From Candidatus Brevefilum sp. (GTDB lineage: Bacteria > Chloroflexota > Anaerolineae > Anaerolineales > Anaerolineaceae): a DNA stretch of 64,000 nucleotides. This document shows positions 17,904-26,830 of this stretch, in pieces. A model generated the notes under the pieces. The model did no database searches. It saw only the letters and a program-made list of their open reading frames with translations, and had not been told where the DNA came from. The translations under genes were made by a program, and so were the position numbers. Where the stretch lies: assembly GCA_019428905.1 (NCBI GenBank), contig JAHYJN010000007.1:1-64000 (forward strand), written 5' to 3'. Within the stretch, counting starts at the first letter, position 1. Every line of letters begins with the position of its first letter.

Positions 17904-19117
17904 GCAACCATATCCTGCTCGTCGCCGACGGCCGCAGCCCCACAGCACTCAGTTGGATCGCCAACCTCCAGGCACTGGGGTATGATGTCAGCCTGGTCTC
18001 CACCTTCCCCTGCAAACTGCCGGCCGGTCTGCGGATGTTTTACATCCTGCCAATCGCTTTGAGCCGTCTCAGTAGCGGTTCAACGTCCGGTGGACAACAC
18101 CCACCTTCTTCACACATGCCGAGCCTTATCCAGAAAATGGTTCGCCGCTTTGCACCCACCTTACAATCCCTGCGCTACATCATCGGCCCATTGACCCTAT
18201 TTAGGTTCGCACTGACCTACAGGCGACTGGTTAAACGGATCAACCCTGACCTGGTGCACGCCCTGCGCATCCCATTCGAAGGGATGCTGGGAAGCTACAC
18301 ACCCGCAGGCTTTCCCTTCCTGGCATCAACCTGGGGTAACGATCTGACCCTGCATGCGGACGGCTCCTGTTTGATGCGCGCCTTCACCAAACGCTGCCTG
18401 CAGCGGGTGGACGGACTGACTGCGGACACACAGCGGGATATTCGCCTGGCACGGGAATGGGGGTTACCCATGACAGTGCCCTCTCTGGTGGTGCCGGGAT
18501 CTGGTGGGCTGGATCTGGATGCAATTACAGCCGCAGAAGGCTTTGACCCCTCAGTCTACGGCATTCCGACCGCATCTGATTGGGTGGTCAACCCGCGTGG
18601 CCTGCGCCCGGGTTCCGTGCACCAGGATGTGTTCTTCGCAGCCATTCCTGCTGTGCTGGCAGAACGATCCAATACCTGCTTCATTTGCCCCAGCCTGGCG
18701 GGCAATGCCCAGGCCCAAGCCTGGGTGGAGCAATTTAACCTTCAACAATCAACGCACCTGCTGCCAAAATTGCCCCAGCCCCTGCTGTGGTCCTTGCTCA
18801 AAAGGTCTCAGGTCTTCGTCTCACCCAGCAGCCATGACGGCACGCCCAACTCGCTGTTAGAAGCCATGGCTTGCGGCAGCTTCCCGGTGGTGGGGGATAT
18901 CGAATCGATGCGAGAATGGATCACACCCGGGGTAAACGGCTTGTTGGTCGACCCGCTCAACCCACAGCAACTGGCAACTGCCATCTGCCAGGCGCTGGAT
19001 GACCCAAACCTGCGCCAGACAGCAGCCGACCATAACCTGGCTTTGGTCAACCAACGTGCGGCCCAATCGGCAACCCAACCCAAAATCGACGCTTTTTACC
19101 GGCTATTCATCAGCTAA
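17900..19117 (+). CDS. GT4-family glycosyltransferase
   Basis: 405 aa. N-terminal half with LVADGRSPTALSWIANLQAL and a Ser/His-rich loop near residues 57-75, HALRIPFEGMLG in the middle, C-terminal half with VFVSPSSHDGTPNSLLEAMACG (E-x7-E region) and PGVNGLLVDP. Last gene of the wecB operon; starts within the ATGA of the preceding gene. Ends 230 bases before the GH1 gene. Confidence 0.83.
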   Translation: MSNHILLVADGRSPTALSWIANLQALGYDVSLVSTFPCKLPAGLRMFYILPIALSRLSSGSTSGGQHPPSSHMPSLIQKMVRRFAPTLQSLRYIIGPLTLFRFALTYRRLVKRINPDLVHALRIPFEGMLGSYTPAGFPFLASTWGNDLTLHADGSCLMRAFTKRCLQRVDGLTADTQRDIRLAREWGLPMTVPSLVVPGSGGLDLDAITAAEGFDPSVYGIPTASDWVVNPRGLRPGSVHQDVFFAAIPAVLAERSNTCFICPSLAGNAQAQAWVEQFNLQQSTHLLPKLPQPLLWSLLKRSQVFVSPSSHDGTPNSLLEAMACGSFPVVGDIESMREWITPGVNGLLVDPLNPQQLATAICQALDDPNLRQTAADHNLALVNQRAAQSATQPKIDAFYRLFIS

Positions 19118-19279
19118 TTCTTTACATCCATCGTTAATTTCACCAAGCATGGGGGGCTACCCAAAAAGTCGTTTTCCCCTTCATGATTCACCTTTGGTCC
19201 TCTCCTTTTCATCACATTTCACGCTTTTAATTCACTCAAACCCGTTTATAATCATTCACACGATCTAATCAGCGTGCAA

Positions 19280-19315
19280 GGGGTTAGGGGGGTGTGTTGT
19301 GAAACCCCCCACCCC
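19280..19315 (+). terminator. G-rich stem-loop between the glycosyltransferase operon and GH1 gene
   Basis: GGGGTTAGGGGGG pairs with CCCCCCACCCC across a short loop. It lies 160 bases after the last glycosyltransferase stop and just before the GH1 ribosome binding site. There is no T-run, so it may be a rho-independent terminator only in part, or a 5' leader structure of the GH1 mRNA; a TATAAT at 19247-19252 lies upstream of it. Confidence 0.35.
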
Positions 19316-19347
19316 TCAGCAGTTATACGATATTAAAAGGAAGGCTC

Positions 19348-20700
19348 ATGACCGATCTTGAATTTCCACAAGGTTTTACCTGGGGGGCAGCCACGGCTGC
19401 TTTTCAGATTGAAGGCGCTTGGGACCAGGATGGCAAAGGTGAGAGCATTTGGGACCGCTTTAACCACCAACCCTACCGCATTCTCAACGGTGACACTGCC
19501 GACATTGCCTGCGATCATTACCACCACATGCCCGAAGACGTGGCTTTGATGCAGGATCTTGGCATCCAGTCCTACCGCTTTTCGATCAGCTGGCCGCGCA
19601 TCTTACCGGGTGGAACCGGCAAGATTGAAACGCGCGGACTTGATTTCTATGACCGCCTGGTCGACCGCTTGCTTGCGGCAGGGATCACCCCCATGGCCAC
19701 CCTCAACCACTGGGACTTTCCCCAAGCCCTGCAAGCGCGGGGCGGATGGCCAAATCGCGACAGCGTGGAATGGTTCACAAACTATGCCCAGGTGGTCTTT
19801 GAAAAACTCGCGGACCGGGTTCCCTTATGGGCTACCCACAATGAACCCTTCGTCGTCGCCTTATCAGGTTATGCTGACGGCCAATTTGCACCGGGTATAG
19901 CCAGCTTTCCCCAGGCGCTGCGCGCCTGCCACCACCTGCTTCTCGCCCACGGCCGCACGGTTGAGCTCTATCGCCAGCTTGGTTACGATGGTCAGATCGG
20001 GATCGTGCTCAACCTCGCCACGTTCTTACCAAAAACGGATCAACCCCAAGATATCGCAGCCGCTCATCGGATTGAGATGCTGATCAACGGCTTGTTCCTG
20101 GACCCCATCTTCCGGCAGCAATACCCACCAGCACTGGTCGAGTGGATCGGCGAGATGTGGCCGGAGTTTGAAGGGGACGATATGCACGTGATCAGCCAGC
20201 CGATTGACTTCCTGGGTATCAACTTCTACTTTGGTCAAATTGTGCGCTACTCACCAAACGGCCTGCTTAAACTGAGATCAGAACAGCAGATCGACCCTGG
20301 CTGGGGGATGACGGACAAAGGCTGGGGGGTATGCCCATCGCAGCTGACTGCCCTCCTCAAGCACATTAAAGAAGCTTATACAGACATTCCACTGTATATC
20401 ACCGAGAATGGCTTGTCTGTCAACACACCCGCTGATCAAAATGGGGTGATTAATGACCAGGCTCGCATCAACTACTTGCGAGCGCACTTCCAGGCTGCGC
20501 ACCAAGCCATCACCGAGGGCGTTGATCTGCGCGGTTACTACGTGTGGAGCTTGATGGATAATTTTGAATGGGCGGAAGGCTATTCCCTGCGCTTTGGCTT
20601 GATCGATGTCGATTTTTCAGACCCTAACCGCAAACGCACGCCCAAAGCCAGCTTTCACTGGTATCGGGATGTGATTAAGAAGAATAAAATCTGCACATAA
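19348..20700 (+). CDS. GH1-family beta-glucosidase
   Basis: 450 aa, standard length. Hydrolyses beta-glycosides (glucosides or galactosides). N-terminal FPQGFTWGAATAAFQIEG, acid/base Glu166 in THNEPFV, nucleophile Glu353 in YITENG, and VWSLMDNFEWAEGY near the C-terminus. No signal peptide, so cytoplasmic. AAGGA lies eight bases upstream of the ATG. Monocistronic with a strong terminator downstream. Confidence 0.94.
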   Translation: MTDLEFPQGFTWGAATAAFQIEGAWDQDGKGESIWDRFNHQPYRILNGDTADIACDHYHHMPEDVALMQDLGIQSYRFSISWPRILPGGTGKIETRGLDFYDRLVDRLLAAGITPMATLNHWDFPQALQARGGWPNRDSVEWFTNYAQVVFEKLADRVPLWATHNEPFVVALSGYADGQFAPGIASFPQALRACHHLLLAHGRTVELYRQLGYDGQIGIVLNLATFLPKTDQPQDIAAAHRIEMLINGLFLDPIFRQQYPPALVEWIGEMWPEFEGDDMHVISQPIDFLGINFYFGQIVRYSPNGLLKLRSEQQIDPGWGMTDKGWGVCPSQLTALLKHIKEAYTDIPLYITENGLSVNTPADQNGVINDQARINYLRAHFQAAHQAITEGVDLRGYYVWSLMDNFEWAEGYSLRFGLIDVDFSDPNRKRTPKASFHWYRDVIKKNKICT

Positions 20701-20728
20701 ACGCTTTTCCTAACATGGTTTAAACCAA

Positions 20729-20756
20729 AAGGGCTGCCTTTGATTAAGGCAGCCCT
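20729..20756. terminator. Bidirectional rho-independent terminator
   Basis: AAGGGCTGCCTT / AAGGCAGCCCT stem with a 5-base loop, followed by CTTATTTTCT on the plus strand and preceded by TTTTGG on the minus-strand side. Sits between the convergent GH1 gene and the small secreted protein gene. Confidence 0.8.
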
Positions 20757-20781
20757 CTTATTTTCTAGATGATCTTGTCGC

Positions 20782-21186
20782 TTACGGTCGGCCCTGTCCA
20801 CCCTGCCTGACGGGGGTGCATTCACCGTCGCAGGTGCCGTCACCAAGGTTCTGACGCATTTGGCGCATCTCGCCTTGATTTTCGTTGACGTGCAATTGCT
20901 GTCGAATTTGCAGTTGGTCTCCGTCGCCTACACATTCGCCGTCCTGAAGCTCACGGAGTCGTGTCCGGGTTTGGGATTGGGTTGCCGTAGCAATGGCATC
21001 ACCATTACCGTCACCATACTGGTAGGTGTACTGGTACTCGTAGGATGCTTCTTCCTGCGCCATCACCTGGACCTCAGGGCTCTCTTGTGCTTCGATTTCC
21101 TGTGCATGGGTCGTGTTGACCATACCGAACACGCCAAACATCAGTGCCAAAGCTAAAACCGTCAATATCGCAATCTTTTTAATCAT
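20782..21186 (-). CDS. Small secreted Gln/Arg-rich protein
   Basis: 134 aa. Clear signal peptide MIKKIAILTVLALALMFGVF with probable cleavage after AHA or AQ near residue 29. The mature part has a Tyr-rich patch YEYQYTYQYG, a Gly/Asp turn GDGNGDA, many Gln and Arg, and three Cys in GECVGDG and CDGEC contexts that could form a disulfide. AAAGGAG is well placed before the ATG. No homologue recognised. Confidence 0.65.
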   Translation of the reverse strand: MIKKIAILTVLALALMFGVFGMVNTTHAQEIEAQESPEVQVMAQEEASYEYQYTYQYGDGNGDAIATATQSQTRTRLRELQDGECVGDGDQLQIRQQLHVNENQGEMRQMRQNLGDGTCDGECTPVRQGGQGRP

Positions 21187-21321
21187 GTGTTACTCCTTTA
21201 TTGTAGTGATGTTGATCAAATAGTAATTTTTGATCTTACAAACTAGATTTTAGCAAGGAGGTGTATATATTTTTTGTGCAAATTGTAAAGATTTGATGTT
21301 ATTTTCAGGGGACCAAACCAG

Positions 21322-21378
21322 ATCCCGGGAGTCCTACTTTGTGTTTATAAAAATACCAACCACAGGTCCTCCCGGGAT
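21322..21378. repeat. Inverted repeat with plus-strand T-run
   Basis: ATCCCGGGAG (21322-21331) and CTCCCGGGAT (21369-21378) are perfect 10-base inverted repeats around a 37-base loop, followed on the plus strand by TTTTT. It sits after the 3' end of the minus-strand PAP2 gene, where a T-run would be expected on the other strand. Could be a small-RNA terminator or a mobile palindrome. Confidence 0.45.
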
Positions 21379-21411
21379 TTTTATCAGGCAACCGCTAAGA
21401 CAATCCGTACA

Positions 21412-22386
21412 TTACGACTTTGAAAATTTAAGGACCTTAACCTTTTCAAACAGCAACGGGGCAATCCACGATATCCACAAGCCGACCAGGGTGTAGCGGA
21501 CATATCGCAAAACGTAACTGGGAAGATTCGCACCCCTAGGGAAGATTTGGCCTAACCCAAAATACAAAATCAGGATGCCCAACAGGCCGATCAAAAAGCG
21601 GACCAAACGCCGCCAGCCACCTTCGGCAGCCAGGAAGCGGCCTTTCTTTTCCGATAGGATCACAAAACCCGCCAGCATGCCCAGCCAGGTACCGCCCAGG
21701 GTAAAAGCGCCATCCAGACTAAAGGGAGCCACCTCACCAGCGCGGGCAGCCCATTCGGGGTTTATTTCCCAGGGCCCTGCTACCCATTTTGCAACCAGGA
21801 TCAGCAGCACCAGCGCGACTGAGCTGGCGGCCACCAGGCCAAGCTTACGCTCCAAAGACTGCGCTTCAACCCAGCCTCCGATCTTTTCAAAGCAGGCAGA
21901 AAAAGCCCACACCAGCAAACCCCCCATCAGCCAGCCTAGAAGGACATCACCCAAAAAATGCACGCCCATAAAGAGCCGTGAAACGCCAATTAAAAAGATC
22001 AAAACCACCATCACGATCGTAAACCAGCGCTTTTTAACCTCAACCGCCAGCCAACCCCACACGGACGCGGCAATCTGCGCATGCCCGGAGGGTAGGCCAA
22101 ATGAGCTCTCATGCACATAGTTGGTCACACTGTCACTGATCCAATATGGGCGTGGCGTCCGGAACAGGAACTTAAAGAATGTATTGAACCCATTGCTGAG
22201 CAGCAAGACCATCCCCACCCGCAAGCCGATCATCTGGTCAAAACTCCAGTAAAGGATGGGCAGCAGGAGGACAAAAAACTCCTCATCGCCCAAGAATGTG
22301 ATTGCTTGCATCAGTGAGATCAACCATCCCCCAAACCCTTGGAAAACTTCATTGACAACAATTTGTACCGCATTAACGCCTGCCAT
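21412..22386 (-). CDS. PAP2-family membrane phosphatase
   Basis: 324 aa from the ATG at 22386, chosen because AGGAGGT lies directly upstream; an in-frame upstream reading to 22449 lacks one. Type 2 phosphatidic acid phosphatase superfamily with all three motifs: KFLFRTPRP, PSGH, and SRLFMGVHFLGD. About eight membrane segments; the C-terminal three follow the catalytic core. Probably dephosphorylates lipid phosphates such as undecaprenyl diphosphate (inference). Confidence 0.88.
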   Translation of the reverse strand: MAGVNAVQIVVNEVFQGFGGWLISLMQAITFLGDEEFFVLLLPILYWSFDQMIGLRVGMVLLLSNGFNTFFKFLFRTPRPYWISDSVTNYVHESSFGLPSGHAQIAASVWGWLAVEVKKRWFTIVMVVLIFLIGVSRLFMGVHFLGDVLLGWLMGGLLVWAFSACFEKIGGWVEAQSLERKLGLVAASSVALVLLILVAKWVAGPWEINPEWAARAGEVAPFSLDGAFTLGGTWLGMLAGFVILSEKKGRFLAAEGGWRRLVRFLIGLLGILILYFGLGQIFPRGANLPSYVLRYVRYTLVGLWISWIAPLLFEKVKVLKFSKS

Positions 22387-22529
22387 AAATCGACCTCCTA
22401 ATAATAGATTGGCAATAATTTCTGCAGCCCAGCCATGATGGCCACCCACTTTATGGGCTGTGTGGTCATCGAGACCCGGCTACACTCCGATGTGGACCTG
22501 TTCATCCAAGCGCATCGGGAGAAAACGAG

Positions 22530-24179
22530 TTACAATTCTTGCTCAAATAAATCCCGAACAATCGCCTGCCCTTCTTCCAGGATTTGGCTCAAGTGGTCTT
22601 GGCCTTTAAGGCTTTCAGCGTACACTTTGTAAATATCCTCGGTGCCTGAAGGACGGACAGCCACCCAACCATTTTCGATCACGATCTTCAAACCGCCAAT
22701 ATCCGCATTATTCCCGGGTGCCCTGGTCAACTTTGCCTGGATTTTTTCTCCCGCCAGCTGATCCGCTTTGACCATTTCCGGGGTCAATTTGCTGAAGACC
22801 GCTTTTTGTTCCCGGGTAGCCTTGGCTTCATGGCGCTGATAAAAAGCTTGCCCAAATTTATCTTCTAATCTCTGATAAATCTTGGCCGGGTCCTCCCCGG
22901 TCACAGCTAGAATTTCTGCCGCCAGCAGGTTCAGGATGATGCCGTCCTTATCGGTAGTCCAGGTCCTGCCATCCTTGCGCAGGAAGGACGCACCAGCGCT
23001 TTCTTCGCCACCAAAACCCAAATCACCGCTCAGCAGCCCGGGGACAAACCATTTGAACCCAACCGGCACTTCGGTGACCGCGCGGTTCAGGGACTGGGCC
23101 ACGCGATCCAGCATAGCGCTGGTCACCACGGTCTTCCCCACCGTCACATGCGGCAACCAGGCAAGTCGGTTTTGGTAGAGATACCACACAGCCACAGCCA
23201 GGTAATGGTTGGGATTCATCAACCCTCCTTCAGGGGTCACGATCCCATGCCGGTCAAAGTCCGGGTCATTCCCAAAAGCAACATCATATTCATCCTTCAT
23301 TTGGATCAGACTGGCCATCGCATAGGGCGAAGAACAATCCATCCGGATCTTGCCGTCATGATCCACGGTCATAAACCGAAAAGTGGGGTCCACATTACGA
23401 TTGACAACCTCCAGGTTTAAGTTATAGGTGGCAGCGATCGGGTCCCAATAAGCCACACCAGCGCCGCCCAAAGGATCAACCCCAATCCTGATGCCAGCTG
23501 CAGCGATGGCTTCAATGTTGAGCACATTCACCAGGTCATCCACATAGGGTTGGATGAAATCCACCCTATGCGTGGTGCTCGCCTTCAAAGCCTTTGACCA
23601 GGGCATCCGTTGAACACCCTTTAGCCCATCCTGCAGGATCGCGTTGGCACGCGCCTGGATGGATTTTGTCGTATTCGAATCGGCCGGACCGCCGCTGGGG
23701 GGATTGTATTTAAAGCCGCCATCACCAGGTGGGTTGTGTGAGGGCGTAATCACCACCCCATCCGCTAACCCCTTTGAACGCCCAAGGTTATAGCTCAGGA
23801 TCAGGTGCGAGATGACCGGCGTCGGTGTGTAACCCAGATCCTGCTGCAGTATGATATCCACACCATTGGCAGCAAACACTTCAACAGCTGTTCGCATGGC
23901 TGGTTCTGAAAGCCCATGCGTATCCTTGCCGATGTACAGCGGTCCGTTTGTCCCTTGTTTCTTGCGGAACTCAACAATGGCCTGGCTAATGGCCAGGACG
24001 TGATCTTCGTTGAACGACCAGTTCAGCGAGGACCCGCGATGACCCGAAGTGCCAAAGGACACTTGTTGTGCGCGGTCTGCAGGATCAGGCTTCTCGGTAT
24101 AATAGGCGGAAATTAATTGGGGGATATCAACCAGCAGCTCACGCGGTGCTGGCTTTCCAGCAAGGGGACTGACTTTCAT
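22530..24179 (-). CDS. pgm: Phosphoglucomutase (alpha-D-glucose phosphate-specific)
   Basis: 549 aa from ATG 24179 (MKVSPLAGKPAP), chosen because GAAGGAAG precedes it. Interconverts glucose 1- and 6-phosphate. Seen: FGTSGHRGSS, the phosphoserine loop TPSHNPPGDGG, metal-binding DPDFDRHG, sugar-binding GGEESAGASF and the C-terminal phosphate-binding RPSGTEDIYK. Supplies glucose 1-phosphate for nucleotide sugars, fitting the surface-glycan genes nearby. Confidence 0.94.
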   Translation of the reverse strand: MKVSPLAGKPAPRELLVDIPQLISAYYTEKPDPADRAQQVSFGTSGHRGSSLNWSFNEDHVLAISQAIVEFRKKQGTNGPLYIGKDTHGLSEPAMRTAVEVFAANGVDIILQQDLGYTPTPVISHLILSYNLGRSKGLADGVVITPSHNPPGDGGFKYNPPSGGPADSNTTKSIQARANAILQDGLKGVQRMPWSKALKASTTHRVDFIQPYVDDLVNVLNIEAIAAAGIRIGVDPLGGAGVAYWDPIAATYNLNLEVVNRNVDPTFRFMTVDHDGKIRMDCSSPYAMASLIQMKDEYDVAFGNDPDFDRHGIVTPEGGLMNPNHYLAVAVWYLYQNRLAWLPHVTVGKTVVTSAMLDRVAQSLNRAVTEVPVGFKWFVPGLLSGDLGFGGEESAGASFLRKDGRTWTTDKDGIILNLLAAEILAVTGEDPAKIYQRLEDKFGQAFYQRHEAKATREQKAVFSKLTPEMVKADQLAGEKIQAKLTRAPGNNADIGGLKIVIENGWVAVRPSGTEDIYKVYAESLKGQDHLSQILEEGQAIVRDLFEQEL

Positions 24180-24344
24180 AGCTTCTTCCTTCTCTCTAAC
24201 TGCTTGACACCCCCCATTATACACCAGGAGGAAAAGCGTTTTGTTTGACAAATAAATTATGCTTCAGATCCACCTCTGCCAATTGGAAGAGGAAATAAAA
24301 AGGAATTTCCAATATCAATTTATTATCAGAAGTTTTGACAAAAA

Positions 24345-24373
24345 TTGGAAAAGGTACGCCTGTGCAGTATAAT
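24345..24373 (+). promoter_or_regulatory. Promoter of the SlyD-like gene
   Basis: TTGGAA (24345-24350) and TATAAT (24368-24373) are separated by 17 bases. The transcript would carry a leader of about 55 bases ending in TTGGAG before the ATG at 24438. Confidence 0.6.
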
Positions 24374-24437
24374 CCTGAAATAAATTATGAACGACTTCCT
24401 GGGTTAATCCCCGGGTTAACAAGATTGGAGATTTTTA

Positions 24438-24947
24438 ATGGCAGAAAATGAAGTAACGACAATTGAAAATAATGTGGTTGTCACCCTGGAATACAGCTTG
24501 GAAGTTGAAGGCCAACAGATCGATGCTGGCCCAATTCAATTTTTGCATGGCCACGGGAACATCATCCCCGGCCTTGAAAAAGAAGTTGAAGGCATGGCCA
24601 TCGGCGAAGAAAAATCGGTACTTGTCAAAGCTGAAGACGCTTACGGCAGCTATGACCCGGACCTAGAAATTACCATCCCTTTGTCCAGTTTCCCGGAAGA
24701 TTTTAATATTGAACTTGGCCGCCCCATGCGCCTCCAAGATGGGGAGGGGCATATCTTTACCGGCGTAGCTATGGCCATTTCCGATGAGACAGTCACCATG
24801 AACCTCAACCACCCCCTAGCTGGGAAAGACCTGCTGTTTAAGACCAAGGTCACCAGCTTGCGCCCGGCAACAGACTTAGAAATCGAACAAGGCCGCCTCG
24901 CATCTGCTTGCAGCGGTTGCTCAAGCGGCGACTGCAGCGATTGTTAG
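24438..24947 (+). CDS. SlyD-like FKBP peptidyl-prolyl isomerase with Cys-rich tail
   Basis: 169 aa. FKBP domain with an inserted-in-flap chaperone domain, the SlyD arrangement: GHGNIIPGLEKEVEGM, then AYGSYDPDLE and GHIFTGVAM, then returning to the FKBP strand NHPLAGKDLLF. Instead of the His-rich SlyD tail it ends SACSGCSSGDCSDC with four Cys, a plausible metal site. TTGGAG precedes the ATG. Folding helper, possibly also metal delivery (inference). Confidence 0.88.
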   Translation: MAENEVTTIENNVVVTLEYSLEVEGQQIDAGPIQFLHGHGNIIPGLEKEVEGMAIGEEKSVLVKAEDAYGSYDPDLEITIPLSSFPEDFNIELGRPMRLQDGEGHIFTGVAMAISDETVTMNLNHPLAGKDLLFKTKVTSLRPATDLEIEQGRLASACSGCSSGDCSDC

Positions 24948-25087
24948 CCTGATTGGTAAAGAACAACATCAACATTGGATCATTCGTCTTTACCCAAGCA
25001 GTTATACTGCTGAAGCGCGTACGCTAATTTATCAAGAAAATTCTTCATTGACGTTGAAATTAGTCTGTGATAGAATTTTTCTCACTT

Positions 25088-25160
25088 GCCCCCATCGTCT
25101 AGTGGCCTAGGACGTGGCCCTCTCAAGGCCAAAACCGGGATTCGAATTCCCGTGGGGGCA
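25088..25160 (+). tRNA. tRNA-Glu (anticodon CTC)
   Basis: Acceptor GCCCCCA/TGGGGGC, D arm, anticodon stem TGGCC/GGCCA around loop CTCTCAA (anticodon CTC), T arm CCGGGATTCGAATTCCCG and discriminator A. Directly followed by a T-run (25161-25170) that can end transcription. Its 3' half is echoed in the two repeats that follow. Confidence 0.95.
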
Positions 25161-25416
25161 TTTTTTCTTTTAAGATGATAGACAATAATCTGGGCCTGTT
25201 GCCCGGTGGCCTTCCCAACACCCTAACGAGTGCAGGTGCCAAAACCGGGATTCGAACGAAGTGCCCTGCGGGTATTCCCGTGGGGGCATGTTTTCTTTTA
25301 AGATCATAGACATTAATCAAGGCCTTTTGCCCGGTGGCCCTCTCAACACCCTAACGAGTGCAGGTGCCAAAACCGGGATTCGAACGAAGTGCCCTGCGGG
25401 TATTCCCGTGGGGGCA
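25161..25416 (+). repeat. Two tandem 128-bp tRNA-Glu-derived repeats
   Basis: Units 25161-25288 and 25289-25416 differ at only about ten positions. Each ends in the 3' part of the adjacent tRNA-Glu (GCCAAAACCGGGATTCGAA ... TTCCCGTGGGGGCA). The T arm is split by an 18-base insertion (CGAAGTGCCCTGCGGGTA), and about 18 extra bases lie between the anticodon-loop match (TGGCCCTCTCAA in unit two) and the variable region. Both insertions start with AACGA(A)GTGC. The units lack a 5' acceptor strand, so they cannot fold as normal tRNAs. A third T-rich unit start is visible after 25416. Confidence 0.85.
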
Positions 25417-25517
25417 TATTTCTTTATTTGAAAAAACCGTAACACTCACCGCTCTAAGTCGCTTTTCAGCTGAAGGCCTTCTCATGTGGTTACGAATAGA
25501 TGGGTCAAATGAACTGA

Positions 25518-26684
25518 CTAAATCTTCAAATCCCTGATCAACTTCCCGAGGGGCGGCGTTTTGATGTGAATTGCCTCATCTGGGCACATCTCTTGGCAGC
25601 AATAACACCGAATGCATACATGGTAATCGCATTCCGGTGGCTGTCGGCGCCCATTCAAGAACCGCAGCGCCTTGGGCGTCACCGGGCAGATGCTGACACA
25701 TCGTCCGCACCGAGTGCATTTCCCTTCTTCAATCACTGGCTTTGGCGTGACCAATTGTTTGAAGATGTCCATATAAAACCCCTGAGACCCAGTTGTGCTG
25801 GCTTTCGAACGGTTGGCATCAAAATCCTCAATTACCATGGATTCAATAGGTTCACCCAAGATTGTAATTAGCTCAGGATCGAGTAGACCAACCGCCCGAG
25901 CAACCCGCAACGTTGGTACCAGTTCAGGGTCCAGGTTCATTAGGCGCGCCACACAATAATCCAGCGCATGCGGATTGGTAGACAATAAGATCACACCGAC
26001 CTTACGCAAGTGCCCATTCCGCGGCCCGTTGCCCTCCATCCCAATGACCCCATCCATGATGTGTAAACGCGGTGCAATCAGCTCAGCCAGGTCAACCAGC
26101 ATTTGTGCGAATTTTATTTCATCCGGTAAGCGAGCATGGAAAGCCGCTTTTTGTGCACCAGGTAAGCATCCAAACAGGTTCTTGACTGCACCGGTAAGAC
26201 GGGTTAAACCGTGGGTCTTAAACTTAGGCAAATTAATCACCCCATCCACACCAACCAGCCCTTTTGCGATCTGAAATTGCTTGATTAAAATACCATCTGG
26301 TTTTGGCGTATCCGTGATCGCAGAAAAGTCAGCCAGCGTGATCCCCAGGCGTGTAGCCACAGCTTCCAGCCCTGCCGATTTCACCGCATCCTGGGGTGAT
26401 CCAAAACCAGGTGAATCTCCATAGAATACTTGGGCACCGCCAGATTTGAACAAGTGCCCTGCTGCCTCAAAGACTGCCGGATGGGTGGTGCTGCCACGCT
26501 CGGGACTATCCCCTAATAGCAAATTTGGTTTTAACAGTAAGACATCACCGGGTTGACAAAATTTATCAACACCGCCCAACATAGCCACCCCGTTTGCCAG
26601 TGCATCAAAGGCAGCCTGGTAATCCTCGCACCTGACCAAAGCCACACGATGATCGGCTGAATTCTTTGTTGATAAATCTGTCAT
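25518..26684 (-). CDS. DUF362 / 4Fe-4S ferredoxin protein
   Basis: 388 aa from ATG 26684 (MTDLSTKNS), chosen since AGAAAGG precedes it. The first 290 residues form a DUF362 domain (VLLKPNLLLGDSPERGSTTHP, INLPKFKTHGLTRLTGAVKN, MEGNGPRNG). The C-terminus holds two 4Fe-4S clusters, CTRCGRCVSICPVTP and CDYHVCIRCYCCQEMCP. Cytoplasmic redox protein of unknown substrate, common in anaerobes. Confidence 0.88.
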   Translation of the reverse strand: MTDLSTKNSADHRVALVRCEDYQAAFDALANGVAMLGGVDKFCQPGDVLLLKPNLLLGDSPERGSTTHPAVFEAAGHLFKSGGAQVFYGDSPGFGSPQDAVKSAGLEAVATRLGITLADFSAITDTPKPDGILIKQFQIAKGLVGVDGVINLPKFKTHGLTRLTGAVKNLFGCLPGAQKAAFHARLPDEIKFAQMLVDLAELIAPRLHIMDGVIGMEGNGPRNGHLRKVGVILLSTNPHALDYCVARLMNLDPELVPTLRVARAVGLLDPELITILGEPIESMVIEDFDANRSKASTTGSQGFYMDIFKQLVTPKPVIEEGKCTRCGRCVSICPVTPKALRFLNGRRQPPECDYHVCIRCYCCQEMCPDEAIHIKTPPLGKLIRDLKI

Positions 26685-26818
26685 CAAACAGACCTTTCTC
26701 CTATGCATTTTCCTAACTCACGACGACAAGCACCACAGGGATTAACACCCAAGCAGGCCATCCATTCTGAAATATTGCAGCAAGATGGGTTAATCCCATC
26801 CTTAGCATAATTCCTGGA

Positions 26819-26824
26819 TATAAT
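26819..26824 (+). promoter_or_regulatory. -10 box immediately before rph
   Basis: Perfect TATAAT with six bases (ATCACC) before the ATG at 26831. The start point seven bases downstream is the A of the start codon, implying leaderless mRNA. No ribosome binding site is present. Confidence 0.45.
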
Positions 26825-26830
26825 ATCACC

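Noticed and set aside
25123-25320. 65-codon minus-strand frame
   Set aside because: Antisense to tRNA-Glu and the tRNA-derived repeat.
25161-25416. CRISPR array
   Set aside because: Only two units of 128 bases with no short repeat/spacer alternation and no cas genes; units are tRNA-derived.
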